Source: Tenebrionibacter intestinalis (lineage in GTDB: Bacteria > Pseudomonadota > Gammaproteobacteria > Enterobacterales > Enterobacteriaceae). Taken from it: 64,000 nt of DNA. The stretch is from contig NZ_JAEPBH010000001.1 of the NCBI RefSeq assembly GCF_016632365.1, forward strand, positions 62,001 through 126,000, read 5' to 3'. The translations under genes and the position numbers were made by a program. The notes below the pieces were generated by a model. It did not search any database. It saw only the letters and a list, made by a program, of their open reading frames with translations, and was not told the origin of the DNA. Shown one piece after another: positions 29,036-36,780 of the stretch (the stretch's first letter is position 1; the number at the start of each line of letters is the position of its first letter).

Positions 29036-29917
29036 ATGATGCGAATCGCGCTTTTCCTGATGACCAACCTTGCTGTCATGGTTGTTTTCGGGCTGGTGCT
29101 GAGCCTGACGGGAATACAATCCAGCAGCGTTCAGGGATTGATGATTATGGCGCTGTTGTTTGGCTTTGGCGGCTCGATTGTTTCGCTGCTTATGTCCAAA
29201 TGGATGGCGCTGCGCTCCGTTGGCGGAGAGGTGATAGAGCAGCCGCGCAATGAAACGGAGCGTTGGCTGATGGAAACTGTCCAGCGCCAGTCGCAGCAGG
29301 CGGGCATTGCTATGCCGCAGGTTGCTGTCTATCACGCGCCGGATATTAACGCCTTCGCGACCGGCGCACGCCGCGATGCGTCGCTGGTCGCTGTCAGTAC
29401 CGGCCTGTTGCAGAATATGAGCCAGGACGAAGCTGAAGCGGTTATTGCGCATGAAATTAGCCATATCGCAAATGGCGACATGGTGACAATGACCCTGATA
29501 CAGGGCGTAGTAAATACCTTTGTTATCTTCATTTCGCGTATTGTTGCCCAGATTGCGACCAGCTTCCTGAGTGGTAACCGCGACGATGGCGAAAGCAACA
29601 ACGGTAACCCGATGATTTATTTTGCCGTGGCGATGGTGCTGGAACTGGTGTTTGGTATTCTGGCGAGCATCATTACGATGTGGTTTTCCCGCCACCGTGA
29701 ATTCCACGCTGACGCCGGCTCTGCGAAGCTGGTGGGGCGTGAAAAAATGATTGCTGCGTTACAGCGCCTGAAAACCAGCTACGAGCCGCAGGAAGCAAGC
29801 AATATGATGGCGTTTTGTATCAACGGCAAAGGCAAGTCGTTAAGTGAAATGTTCATGACGCACCCGCCGCTGGATAAGCGCATCGAAGCGCTACGCAGCG
29901 GGCAGTATCTGAAGTAA
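29036..29917 (+). CDS. htpX: HtpX membrane-bound zinc metalloprotease
   Basis: An M48B inner-membrane protease that works with FtsH in quality control of membrane proteins. Of 293 residues, two N-terminal transmembrane helices lie at about 5-25 and 33-53. The zinc motif HEISH is at 139-143, with the third ligand in the [10 protein letters not shown] block. Two further hydrophobic segments (about 155-180 and 195-220) precede that block. ATG 29036 is the first of two tandem ATGs; a second start one codon later is possible. The gene lies between repeat copies 2 and 3, which are in opposite orientations. Confidence 0.97.
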   Translation: MMRIALFLMTNLAVMVVFGLVLSLTGIQSSSVQGLMIMALLFGFGGSIVSLLMSKWMALRSVGGEVIEQPRNETERWLMETVQRQSQQAGIAMPQVAVYHAPDINAFATGARRDASLVAVSTGLLQNMSQDEAEAVIAHEISHIANGDMVTMTLIQGVVNTFVIFISRIVAQIATSFLSGNRDDGESNNGNPMIYFAVAMVLELVFGILASIITMWFSRHREFHADAGSAKLVGREKMIAALQRLKTSYEPQEASNMMAFCINGKGKSLSEMFMTHPPLDKRIEALRSGQYLK

Positions 29918-29934
29918 TACTCACCGTAACATAA

Positions 29935-30114
29935 AAAGCGTGCCCGGCACGTTTTGAGACTGCTGACAAACCCCATCCTGTCGTAGACAGGATGGATGAA
30001 ACACAATAAAAAATACTGAAAATCAAAGCATTGATTTTCGCCTGCTTACCACAAAGAAGGAAAAACCCCCGCTTTTTCCTTCTTTGTCAACAACCTGAAA
30101 GCGTGCCCGGCACG
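29935..30114 (-). repeat. Terminator-flanked interspersed repeat, copy 3 (inverted)
   Basis: Read on the minus strand, 30091 to 29956 matches the core of copies 1 and 2, with the same three hairpins and the same end motifs. It is flanked by AAAGCGTGCCCGGCACG at 29935-29951 and 30098-30114, again an exact duplication of the local terminator hairpin (htpX). Here both hairpin copies carry T-runs, TTTT on the left and TTTTTT on the right. The orientation relative to the gene is opposite to that of copy 2. Confidence 0.9.
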
Positions 30115-30121
30115 CTTTTTT
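30098..30121 (+). terminator. htpX intrinsic terminator
   Basis: Stem AGCGTGC/GCACGCT with a CCG loop, followed by TTTTTTA. A duplicate with a shorter T-run lies at 29935-29955. Confidence 0.8.
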
Positions 30122-30572
30122 ACTGTGAAACCTTATGAAAACCGGTGAATGTCTCAGCCCTATGCAAAGTTGTTAAGCCTTATGCTTGCCCTGAATGACC
30201 AGACGCAATAAAAGTCCCGGCCGAAATACAAGGGGGTTTCCGCTGTCGCGGCCTTAGCCTGAGACAGGCGTAATCCGCCCTCCGGCGCGGCTATGCGCCC
30301 CCCCGCAAGGATCAGGGAGCGCGCGGCTTGTGTGCGAAAACCGTTTGAACATTAACGTGACCTGGAGCGGCGCCGCTTTCGCACAACAGGGTTGTCTGTC
30401 TGAAAACGGCAAGCCCCTCAGCGGTAAGTATGGCCTGCCTCATTTTAACACTCTGCTTGCGGGGGGCCGGCAGTGATGACTAAAAAGCAGAGACTGATTG
30501 CGGGGGGCGTCAGGTTAAATTTATACTAAAAAACAGTTCCATTTTTTATAAAACATTTTCGCTGAGGTGATA
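30122..30572. other. htpX-kdgR spacer
   Basis: A 451-bp spacer. E. coli carries the transporter gene yebQ in this interval; no trace of it is visible here. A 9-bp inverted repeat TGTGCGAAA (30331-30339) and TTTCGCACA (30377-30385) is present. The last 60 bp are AT-rich and hold the kdgR promoter. Nothing else is recognisable. Confidence 0.5.
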
Positions 30573-31364
30573 ATGGCAGGTTCTGATTTGGATAAACAGC
30601 CGGATTCGGTTTCTTCCGTGATGAAGGTCTTTGGCATTCTTCAGGCTTTGGGGGAAGAGCGAGAAATAGGCATTACCGAGTTGTCCCAGCGCGTACTGAT
30701 GTCAAAAAGCACCGTTTACCGCTTCTTGCAAACGATGAAAACGCTGGGCTATGTGGCTCAGGAAGGAGAGTCAGAAAAATATTCGCTCACGCTTAAGCTG
30801 TTTGAATTGAGCGCACGCGCTTTGCAAAACGTAGATCTGATACGTATTGCAGACATTCAAATGCGCGAACTGTCGCGCCAGACCAGAGAGACAATTCATC
30901 TCGGCGCGCTGGATGAAGACAGCATCGTTTATATTCATAAAATCGACTCAATGTATAACCTGCGTATGTATTCGCGCATTGGTCGCCGTAACCCGTTGCA
31001 CAGTACCGCTATTGGTAAAGTGCTGCTGGCGTGGCGGGATATTAACGAGGTTCAGGACATCGTTAACCATATTACCTTCACTCGCAGTACCTCGCGCACC
31101 ATTGGCGGCCCTGATGCGTTGCTTGCTGTGCTCGAACAGGTGCGTAAGCAGGGGTTCGGAGAAGATAACGAAGAGCAGGAGGAGGGGCTACGCTGCATCG
31201 CCGTGCCTGTTTTTGACCGCTTTGGCGTGGCGATTGCCGGGCTGAGTATTTCTTTCCCGACGCTGCGTTTCTCAGAAGAAAAACTGCGGGAATATGCGGC
31301 ATTGCTGCATTGCGCCGCGAAGGTGATTTCTGAGCAAATGGGCTACCACGACTATCCATTCTGA
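30573..31364 (+). CDS. kdgR: KdgR, IclR-family repressor of KDG and Entner-Doudoroff genes
   Basis: A transcriptional repressor that responds to 2-keto-3-deoxygluconate. In E. coli it controls kdgK, kdgT and the edd-eda genes, which are also in this window. The 263-residue protein has an N-terminal winged helix-turn-helix (about 14-75: SVMKVFGILQALGEEREIGITELSQRV, MSKSTVYRFLQTMKTLGYV). The IclR effector domain follows (about 80-260: HLGALDEDSIVYIHKIDS, RIGRRNPLHSTAIGK, CIAVPVFDRFG, ISFPTLRF). ATG 30573 has GAGGTGAT upstream and gives exactly the E. coli length. Confidence 0.97.
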   Translation: MAGSDLDKQPDSVSSVMKVFGILQALGEEREIGITELSQRVLMSKSTVYRFLQTMKTLGYVAQEGESEKYSLTLKLFELSARALQNVDLIRIADIQMRELSRQTRETIHLGALDEDSIVYIHKIDSMYNLRMYSRIGRRNPLHSTAIGKVLLAWRDINEVQDIVNHITFTRSTSRTIGGPDALLAVLEQVRKQGFGEDNEEQEEGLRCIAVPVFDRFGVAIAGLSISFPTLRFSEEKLREYAALLHCAAKVISEQMGYHDYPF

Positions 31365-31702
31365 TATCGCCCCCTTGCCTTGTGTAGCGCAGGGGCTATT
31401 TCCCGCTGTCGATAACGGTATCCGTTTTTACACAACGCCAGGCAGTCGGTAATGCCGATAATGCCGCGTGCGGTCAGTTAATGGCGCTCTCGCCCCGGCC
31501 AGTTAACGACAGGTACCGTCCGCGGGCGAATGAAATTGCGCATCATCCCCCGGGCATAATGACAGGCCTTCTGTTATGGGCCCCGGTATAGGGCAAGCGC
31601 TGAAACAATATGATGATTTCTGAAAGAAAAAATGCGTGCTGTGAAGGATCAGTTTAGGTTGGCGTTGATAAGCTAAGCTCCTTTTTATTACCGGAGAACG
31701 TG
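31365..31702. other. kdgR-mgrB spacer
   Basis: A 338-bp spacer. A weak hairpin formed by CCCCTTGC and GC(GC)AGGGG just after kdgR may end its transcript. The right end must hold the mgrB promoter. I looked for a PhoP box and found only an imperfect direct repeat (GTTTA at 31652, GTTGA at 31664), which I do not count as a site. Confidence 0.4.
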
Positions 31703-31846
31703 ATGAAAAAATACCGGTGGCTCATTTTTATTGCTATTGCGCTTGTATGTTTGTTGATGTGGATACAGATGTTGAATGTGCTGTGCGACCAGGACGTTCA
31801 GTTTTACAGCGGGGTGTGCGTGATAAATAAATTTATACCGTGGTAA
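31703..31846 (+). CDS. mgrB: MgrB, small membrane inhibitor of PhoQ
   Basis: A 47-residue membrane peptide that feeds back on the PhoQ sensor kinase. Residues 1-5 are basic (MKKYR) and about 6-24 form the single transmembrane helix. The periplasmic tail holds the two conserved cysteines Cys28 (LCDQDVQF) and Cys39 ([11 protein letters not shown]), whose pairing is needed for activity in E. coli. ATG 31703 has GGAGAA upstream. It is an intact copy; loss of mgrB is a known route to colistin resistance in related bacteria, and no lesion is seen here. Confidence 0.96.
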   Translation: MKKYRWLIFIAIALVCLLMWIQMLNVLCDQDVQFYSGVCVINKFIPW

Positions 31847-31918
31847 AAGTTTTTTACGGTCTGTGGGTATCGACCAGGTTAGCCGGTGCTAGAATGCAGG
31901 TTTGTTCGAAATGGCACG

Positions 31919-32197
31919 ATGAATGAACTTAGCATGAATACTTTAAATATCGTTTCGCTCGCGGTTTCCTTCGGGGTTTTGATTATCGGGCTTGTCGCCT
32001 GGTACTTTGTCAATCGCGCAAGCGTTCGCGCCAGTGAGCAAATTGCCCTGCTGGAGGCGCTGCTTGAGCAACAAAAGCGCCAGAGCGCGCTGCTGCGTCG
32101 CCTTTGCGAGGAGAAAGCGCCGATGTCGTTCGCAATGGAGACGGACAACGCGCGTGATGACGAAGATGGTTTAGTTCGCCTGGTGGCTGAACGGTAA
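31919..32197 (+). CDS. yebO: YebO, small membrane protein
   Basis: A 92-residue protein with one transmembrane helix (about 9-31, IVSLAVSFGVLIIGLVAWYFV) followed by a probable coiled coil (about 40-65, SEQIALLEALLEQQKRQSALLRRLCEE) and an acidic tail ending LVRLVAER. It matches E. coli YebO in the helix, the coiled coil and the last residues. Function is unknown. The start is uncertain: ATG 31919 has no strong ribosome site, and ATG 31934 would also keep the helix. E. coli yobH, which lies between mgrB and yebO, is absent. Confidence 0.88.
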   Translation: MNELSMNTLNIVSLAVSFGVLIIGLVAWYFVNRASVRASEQIALLEALLEQQKRQSALLRRLCEEKAPMSFAMETDNARDDEDGLVRLVAER

Positions 32198-32212
32198 TTT
32201 TTCCGGCCTGCA

Positions 32213-33236
32213 ATGGCCCGATGCAAAGGTGCGAATGTGGTCTGGAAAAATCCCTGGTATAAGCCTGATTATTCACATCATTCGCCTGATGGTTTTCACA
32301 ACGTTGAACCTGAGGAGCAAAAGGCAGGCGATGTCAGGCGCTGGCGTCGGGAACGTAAGGCGAGCGGGGCGCCGAAGCCGCCAAAAGAAGGTTACGACGC
32401 TTTTCTGGCGCGTTGGTGGCAGCCAGCCCGGCTTGATGAGCAGGGTGATGGCGTTTGGTGGCTTGGCCATGCGACGTTGCTTTTACGTATCAATGACCGT
32501 TACATTCTGACCGATCCGATATTTTCGCAGCGCGCTTCGCCGCTGCGTTTTCTGGGGCCACGGCGACATACGCCGCCTGCGCTCGCGCCTGGCCGCCTCC
32601 CGCCCGTCTCTGCCGTAGTCATTTCTCATAATCACTACGATCACCTTGATGCTGCCAGCATACGCTTTATCCATCGTCATTTCCCTGCAGTCCATTTTTA
32701 TGTTCCTCTCGGCCTTGGGCGCTGGTTCAGGCGTTGTGGCATAACGAACGTAACAGAGCTGGACTGGTGGCAAAGTCGGCGTGATGACGAATTCACTTTC
32801 CACGCTGTACCGGCCCGTCACTGGAGTATGCGCACGCTCTGGGATCGCAACCGTTCGCTGTGGTGTGGTTGGGTTATTGAAAGCGCGCGGCTGCGATTCT
32901 GGTTTATCGGAGACAGCGCAGACAGTGATTTACTGCGTCAAATCCCCCGGCGGCTTGGGCCGCTTGACGGTGCCGCTATTCCGACAGGCGCCTTTGAGCC
33001 GCGCTGGTTTATGGCGAACCACCATATGGGGCCTGTCGAGGCGGTAGCGCTATGGCGGGATATAGGGCGGCCGCCGTCAAATACCTGTTCACTGGGGAGC
33101 GTTTGAACTGGCGGATGAGGCGCTGGACAGGCCGCCTCAGCTAGTAAATGAAGCCATGTCTGAAGGGGAGGTGGCCTCGGCGTTGTTCTGTCCACGTCGA
33201 ATAGGGGAATTTATGCCGCTAACGGGAAACAGATAA
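32213..33236 (+). pseudogene. MBL-fold metallohydrolase, frameshifted near the C-terminus
   Basis: A metallo-beta-lactamase-fold hydrolase of the NAPE-PLD/UlaG-like type. The N-terminal WKNPWYKPDYSHHSPDGFHN and GVWWLGHATLLLR blocks, the zinc motif HNHYDHLD (about 139-146), a further His in PARHWS and an Asp in FIGDSADSD are all present. The frame stops at 33106 after 297 residues. The expected C-terminal block VHWGAFELADEALDRPPQ reads on in another frame from 33090 to a TAA at 33234-33236. One extra base between about 33062 and 33090 explains the shift. The lost His of HWG is a zinc ligand in NAPE-PLD-type enzymes. Either the gene is inactive or the sequence has an error. The start at 32213 is uncertain. 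Confidence 0.75.
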
Positions 33237-33767
33237 GCCTGTTATCTCTTTAATAGCCAGGCGTGCCTACAACAGAATGAAAGGTAGAAATGGAGCCGGC
33301 TATTTATGGCTTATGGCGGTCTGCCGGTTTTAACGCAATGCGATGAATTAAATAATATTGTTCAGGAATAATAAATTCAAAGGCGTAAAAATAATATTTA
33401 AAGGTAAACTGGAAAAAATAGAATAAATTGACTAGGCTTAAAGATTGCCGATAAAAAAGTCATTCTATTATATGTAACCGTATAAATCATAAGTACGTAA
33501 AACGGTGTGGATAATTCTTTATGTTTCGCTTTCTGGACGGATAAATCGCTTTGCGCTATTGTAAAAAAGGAAGGGAAGCGAGGGTTTAAATGCACAATTC
33601 AGCAGCAGATGCGGGCGGCATCTAAGTTTCTGTGTACATAAAGGCATAATGCGTAGCGGCAACTTTCTGAATTATGTGCGACGGATCGTGGCACGTTTAA
33701 AAATGGCTTGCCATAATTAACGTTGTATGTGATAACACGCTGGGTTAAACGAGGTATCGCTCTGTTT
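33237..33767. other. AT-rich region upstream of yobF-cspC
   Basis: A 531-bp stretch, clearly richer in A+T than its neighbours up to about 33600. It should carry the promoter of the yobF-cspC unit and a long 5' leader, as cold-shock-family genes often have. A TTGCCA at 33709-33714 could be a -35. I see no convincing protein-coding frame. Confidence 0.45.
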
Positions 33768-33910
33768 ATTTGTGGCATTATCAGTAAAGAAGACCTGAGT
33801 AAAAACGTTGTCGTTGAATACCGCTTCTCTGCCGAACTTTATATTTAGTGCCTCAAGCAGTAATGTCTCTGTTTTATCTATGTATGCGCCTGTGGGCGAA
33901 GAAAACAATC
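33768..33910 (+). pseudogene. yobF: Decayed yobF upstream of cspC
   Basis: E. coli YobF is a 47-residue stress-responsive peptide encoded just upstream of cspC. Here pieces of it appear in three successive frames. First CGIISKEDLSKNVVVEYRFSAELYI from 33771, ending at TAG 33846. Then SASSSNVSVLSM from 33847 (plus one base). Then RLWAKKTI from 33887 (plus one more). The start position holds ATT (33768-33770) where E. coli has ATG, and the final stop is also lost. The order and spacing match the intact gene, so this is a decayed copy rather than chance. cspC follows with its own ribosome site. Confidence 0.8.
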
Positions 33911-33924
33911 GAAGGAATTTGTAA

Positions 33925-34134
33925 ATGGCAAAGATTAAAGGTCAAGTCAAGTGGTTCAACGAGTCTAAAGGTTTTGGATTCATTACCCCGGCAGACGGCA
34001 GCAAAGATGTGTTCGTGCACTTCTCCGCTATCCAGGGTAACGGGTTTAAAACGCTGGCCGAAGGCCAGAACGTTGAATTCGAAATTCAGGATGGCCAGAA
34101 AGGCCCGGCAGCAGTTAACGTCACTGCTATCTGA
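33925..34134 (+). CDS. cspC: Cold-shock-family RNA chaperone CspC
   Basis: A 69-residue single cold-shock domain that melts RNA secondary structure and stabilises rpoS and uspA transcripts in E. coli; it is expressed constitutively. The RNP1 motif KGFGFI and RNP2 motif VFVHFSAI are intact. The sequence appears identical to E. coli CspC. ATG 33925 has AAGGAA upstream. A strong terminator follows. Its usual upstream partner yobF is broken here. Confidence 0.98.
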
Positions 34135-34158
34135 TTTCGCCTGACGCTGACCGTATAT

Positions 34159-34187
34159 CGAACCCCGTCGCAAGCGGGGTTTTTTAT
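34159..34187 (+). terminator. cspC intrinsic terminator
   Basis: Stem AACCCCG/CGGGGTT with a 7-base loop, followed by TTTTTATT. Confidence 0.88.
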
Positions 34188-34504
34188 TGTCTGTATTCAG
34201 GCTGCGGCCTGGTCAGCCGATCGCTTAAGGCTCAGGGAGTGTCGCAGGTTGGGGAAAATAGGGAAATTTTTCGTCGGTGAGCGGGTTAATGGATCTATTG
34301 GCGTTCTCTTAGCTATCCCGACGCGCCTGTTCAGGCTAAGCCGGCCTGTATTAGCAAAATGGATTACGCGGGCATAAGAGATGGAAAAACGCGAACCGCG
34401 CGCGGGTAAAAATCAACCCACCGGTTTCCTGCGCTATGTCGGGCGTTTTACCGAATACCGAATAGCGGTACACTTGCCGCCTTTCACTGCCAGCAGGAGT
34501 TTTT
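34188..34504. other. cspC-rlmA spacer
   Basis: A 317-bp spacer between two plus-strand genes. The rlmA promoter must lie at its right end, and AGGAG at 34495-34499 is the rlmA ribosome site. Nothing else stands out. Confidence 0.4.
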
Positions 34505-35320
34505 ATGTCTTTTCTTTGCCCAATTTGCCACGCGCCGCTGGCCGATGAAAAAAACGCGCTACGCTGTAGCGCAGGCCATTATTTCGACAAAGCGAAAGAG
34601 GGATATGTTAACCTGCTGGCGGTGCAGTACAAACGTTCACGCGAGCCGGGCGACAGTGCGGAAATGATGCGCGCGCGCCGCGCGTTTCTGGAAGCGGGCC
34701 ACTACGCGCCGCTGCGCGACGCCCTGGCGCAATTGCTGGCTGATGCGCTGCCCGGGGAAGGCGCTGAAATTCTGGATATCGGCTGTGGGGAAGGCTACTA
34801 CACCTCGGCATTCGCGCAACTGGCCCGGCAGCGCGGTGGGAGCGGCTATGGGCTGGATGTGTCCAAAGCTGCGGTGCGCTACGGCGCCAGGCGTTACCCG
34901 GACGTACATTTTTGTGTGGCATCAAGCCATCGTCTGCCGTTTGCCGACGCTACATTTGACGGCATAACGCGTATTTACGCGCCGTGTAGCGCGCAGGAGC
35001 TGGCGCGGGTGGTAAAACCCGGCGGTGTTGTTCTTACCGTTGCGCCAGGGCCTCGCCATCTGGTGCAGCTTAAGGCGCTAATTTATCAGGAAGCGAAACT
35101 TCATCCTGAACGTGAAGAGTTGCTTGATGGCTTTAACCTGGAGTCGCAAAGTACGCTGGCTTATCCGCTTAGCCTGAACGGGCGACATGCCTGCGCGCTG
35201 CTGCAAATGACCCCGTTTGCCTGGCGCGCGCGACCGGAAGTAAAAACGCGGTTGCTGGAAGCCGTCTCGTTTAAGTGTGAAACTGATTTTGCGGTGCGCT
35301 TGTGGCGCCGGAGACGTTAA
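34505..35320 (+). CDS. rlmA: 23S rRNA m1G745 methyltransferase RlmA
   Basis: Methylates N1 of G745 in helix 35 of 23S rRNA. The 271-residue protein starts with a zinc finger formed by Cys5, Cys8, Cys21 and His25 ([20 protein letters not shown]). A class I methyltransferase domain follows with the S-adenosylmethionine loop [16 protein letters not shown] (about 88-103) and the IYAPCS motif near 158. The C-terminal part ends [16 protein letters not shown]. Its stop overlaps the end of the convergent mntP by four bases. Confidence 0.97.
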   Translation: MSFLCPICHAPLADEKNALRCSAGHYFDKAKEGYVNLLAVQYKRSREPGDSAEMMRARRAFLEAGHYAPLRDALAQLLADALPGEGAEILDIGCGEGYYTSAFAQLARQRGGSGYGLDVSKAAVRYGARRYPDVHFCVASSHRLPFADATFDGITRIYAPCSAQELARVVKPGGVVLTVAPGPRHLVQLKALIYQEAKLHPEREELLDGFNLESQSTLAYPLSLNGRHACALLQMTPFAWRARPEVKTRLLEAVSFKCETDFAVRLWRRRR

Positions 35321-35886
35321 TGAGCCATAAAATGGCTGTAGAGAATTTGTACGCCGATACCGATAAGCACCAGACCGCCGAGGATCTCGGCGCGTTTACC
35401 GAGTAATGGGCCGATAAAGCGGCCAATCATTATGCCAAGCGTGGTCATGATGAGCGTGGCGAAACCAATAGCCAACGCCGTCCACCAGATATTGACCTGC
35501 AAAAACGCAAGCCCTACGCCAACGGCCATCGCATCAAGGCTGGTGGCGATTGCAGTCGTCGCCAGTAACCAGAAACCGTGACGATGGCGTGGTTCGTTTT
35601 CGTCTTCGGGGGCGCCGAAAAGACCTTCATAAAGCATACGTGCGCCAAGGAGCAACAGCAAAAAGAAGGCGATCCAGTGGTTCCAGTTCAACACAAATTG
35701 ACTGGCAAACATACCCATAGCCCAGCCGACAAGCGGCGTACTGGCTTCGATGGCACCAAAAATCAGACCGGTGCGCAGCGCTTCGCGAAATTTAGGTTTG
35801 TAGAGCGCAGCGCCTTTGCTAATGGAGACGGCGAACGCATCCATAGACATGCCGAAAGCGAGGAAAAGCGTGGCGGAAATATTCAT
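35317..35886 (-). CDS. mntP: Manganese exporter MntP (YebN)
   Basis: An inner-membrane Mn(II) efflux pump, 189 residues, with six transmembrane helices in two repeats. The paired motifs are [16 protein letters not shown] near the N-terminus (Asp16) and [15 protein letters not shown] in the second half, whose Asp residues are needed for transport in the family. It is preceded by a yybP-ykoY riboswitch and by MntR-type and Fur-like sites, so manganese probably induces it both transcriptionally and post-initiation. The 3' end overlaps rlmA by four bases on the opposite strand. Confidence 0.97.
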   Translation of the reverse strand: MNISATLFLAFGMSMDAFAVSISKGAALYKPKFREALRTGLIFGAIEASTPLVGWAMGMFASQFVLNWNHWIAFFLLLLLGARMLYEGLFGAPEDENEPRHRHGFWLLATTAIATSLDAMAVGVGLAFLQVNIWWTALAIGFATLIMTTLGIMIGRFIGPLLGKRAEILGGLVLIGIGVQILYSHFMAH

Positions 35887-35944
35887 CTGTCTGCTCTGAC
35901 CGGGAAAACCCTATGACACGACGCTGCCCCCAGTATCAGCAGTC

Positions 35945-36062
35945 GACGTGCCCACGGTCTCGCCTGCCCGAATGCTTATCCGAACCGTACGCGCCACGTT
36001 GATAAGCAACGAGTATGTTGACGCGCACATTTTCTTTGCAGAAAACTGGCTACTCCCCAATA
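35945..36062 (-). promoter_or_regulatory. yybP-ykoY manganese riboswitch of mntP
   Basis: On the minus strand the leader shows the hallmarks of this class: GGGGAGTAGCC near the 5' side (complement of 36048-36058), the conserved TCAACATACTCGTTGC segment, AACGTGGCGCGTACGG, and the closing GGCGAGACCGTGGGCACG (complement of 35946-35963). The same elements flank E. coli mntP. Mn(II) binding favours expression of the exporter. The rest of the leader runs to the start codon at 35886. Confidence 0.9.
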
Positions 36063-36127
36063 GACGGGCGTCACAATACCATATTTTCAGATGTCGTCCA
36101 GAAAAAGCGGGAATAAATTTTCTGGTT

Positions 36128-36146
36128 AATGATAACAATATTCATT
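36128..36146. promoter_or_regulatory. Fur-box-like palindrome upstream of mntP
   Basis: AATGATAACAATATTCATT resembles the 19-bp Fur box (GATAATGATAATCATTATC) in its hexamer pattern. Fur involvement in mntP control is known in E. coli. The match is moderate and could also reflect the local A+T richness. Confidence 0.4.
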
Positions 36147-36201
36147 TGCTATTATTTGAGGCATTTTTGTTAATAAATTATGTTTTCCTGTTACGGATAA
36201 A

Positions 36202-36219
36202 ATATAGCAAAGGCTATAT
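36202..36219. promoter_or_regulatory. MntR operator upstream of mntP
   Basis: ATATAGCAAAGGCTATAT is a perfect match to the core of the enterobacterial MntR palindrome (ACATAGCAAAGGCTATGT as I remember it), with T/A changes only near the ends. It lies between yobD and mntP, in the position where MntR activates mntP in E. coli. Confidence 0.8.
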
Positions 36220-36267
36220 GCACAATTTTATTTAATTATAATAACTGCGCGGGTTTTCTGATTTAAT

Positions 36268-36726
36268 TTATTGAACGGTAAGCATAAATTGATATATTTT
36301 TTCCAGATCATTAATATGCTTTACGCGAATATAGAGGCTTTTTCGTTCTAATTTCACCACCAGTACGCCATCCTGCGACAAATTCATTGCCGTTATACGG
36401 TGATAATCTATCCAGATGCCGGAATAAAAAAAGCCCTGGTCTTTAAAGCGAATTGACGGTTGTTTTAGCCAGCCGCTATAAATTGCCAACAGCGCCACAA
36501 CGCCCAATAACCATGTCGTAAGCACCGGGCCGTGCGCGGTAATATTATTGTAAATCAGTATGGCAACGAGCGCGGTGAAAATGGCTATGTCGACAGGGCT
36601 GCGGCGCAGCAGCGCCACCTTCAACCGTGTAGGGCCACGGCGGCTATCGAGTATCCATTCATCGTAAATGGCCCAGCCGAACAGCAGGAGAATAAAAACA
36701 ACCAGCAGGCTCTGCGTCAGCGTCAT
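36268..36726 (-). CDS. yobD: YobD, UPF0266 membrane protein
   Basis: A 152-residue membrane protein with three predicted helices (about 4-22, 46-62 and 68-86), then a soluble C-terminal domain. It follows E. coli YobD, with the conserved IYNNITAHGPVLTTWLL, WIDYHRITAMNLSQDGVLVVKLE and HINDLEKIYQFML. Function is unknown. It lies between manZ and mntP as in E. coli. Confidence 0.94.
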   Translation of the reverse strand: MTLTQSLLVVFILLLFGWAIYDEWILDSRRGPTRLKVALLRRSPVDIAIFTALVAILIYNNITAHGPVLTTWLLGVVALLAIYSGWLKQPSIRFKDQGFFYSGIWIDYHRITAMNLSQDGVLVVKLERKSLYIRVKHINDLEKIYQFMLTVQ

Positions 36727-36780
36727 GGCGTTACCCTGTAAACATGCCGGGGCTTAGCCCCGGCGTGGAACACATTAACA

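Noticed and set aside
31652..31668. A possible PhoP box before mgrB
   Set aside because: The two half-sites (GTTTA and GTTGA) are 12 bp apart rather than 11 and the second is mismatched.
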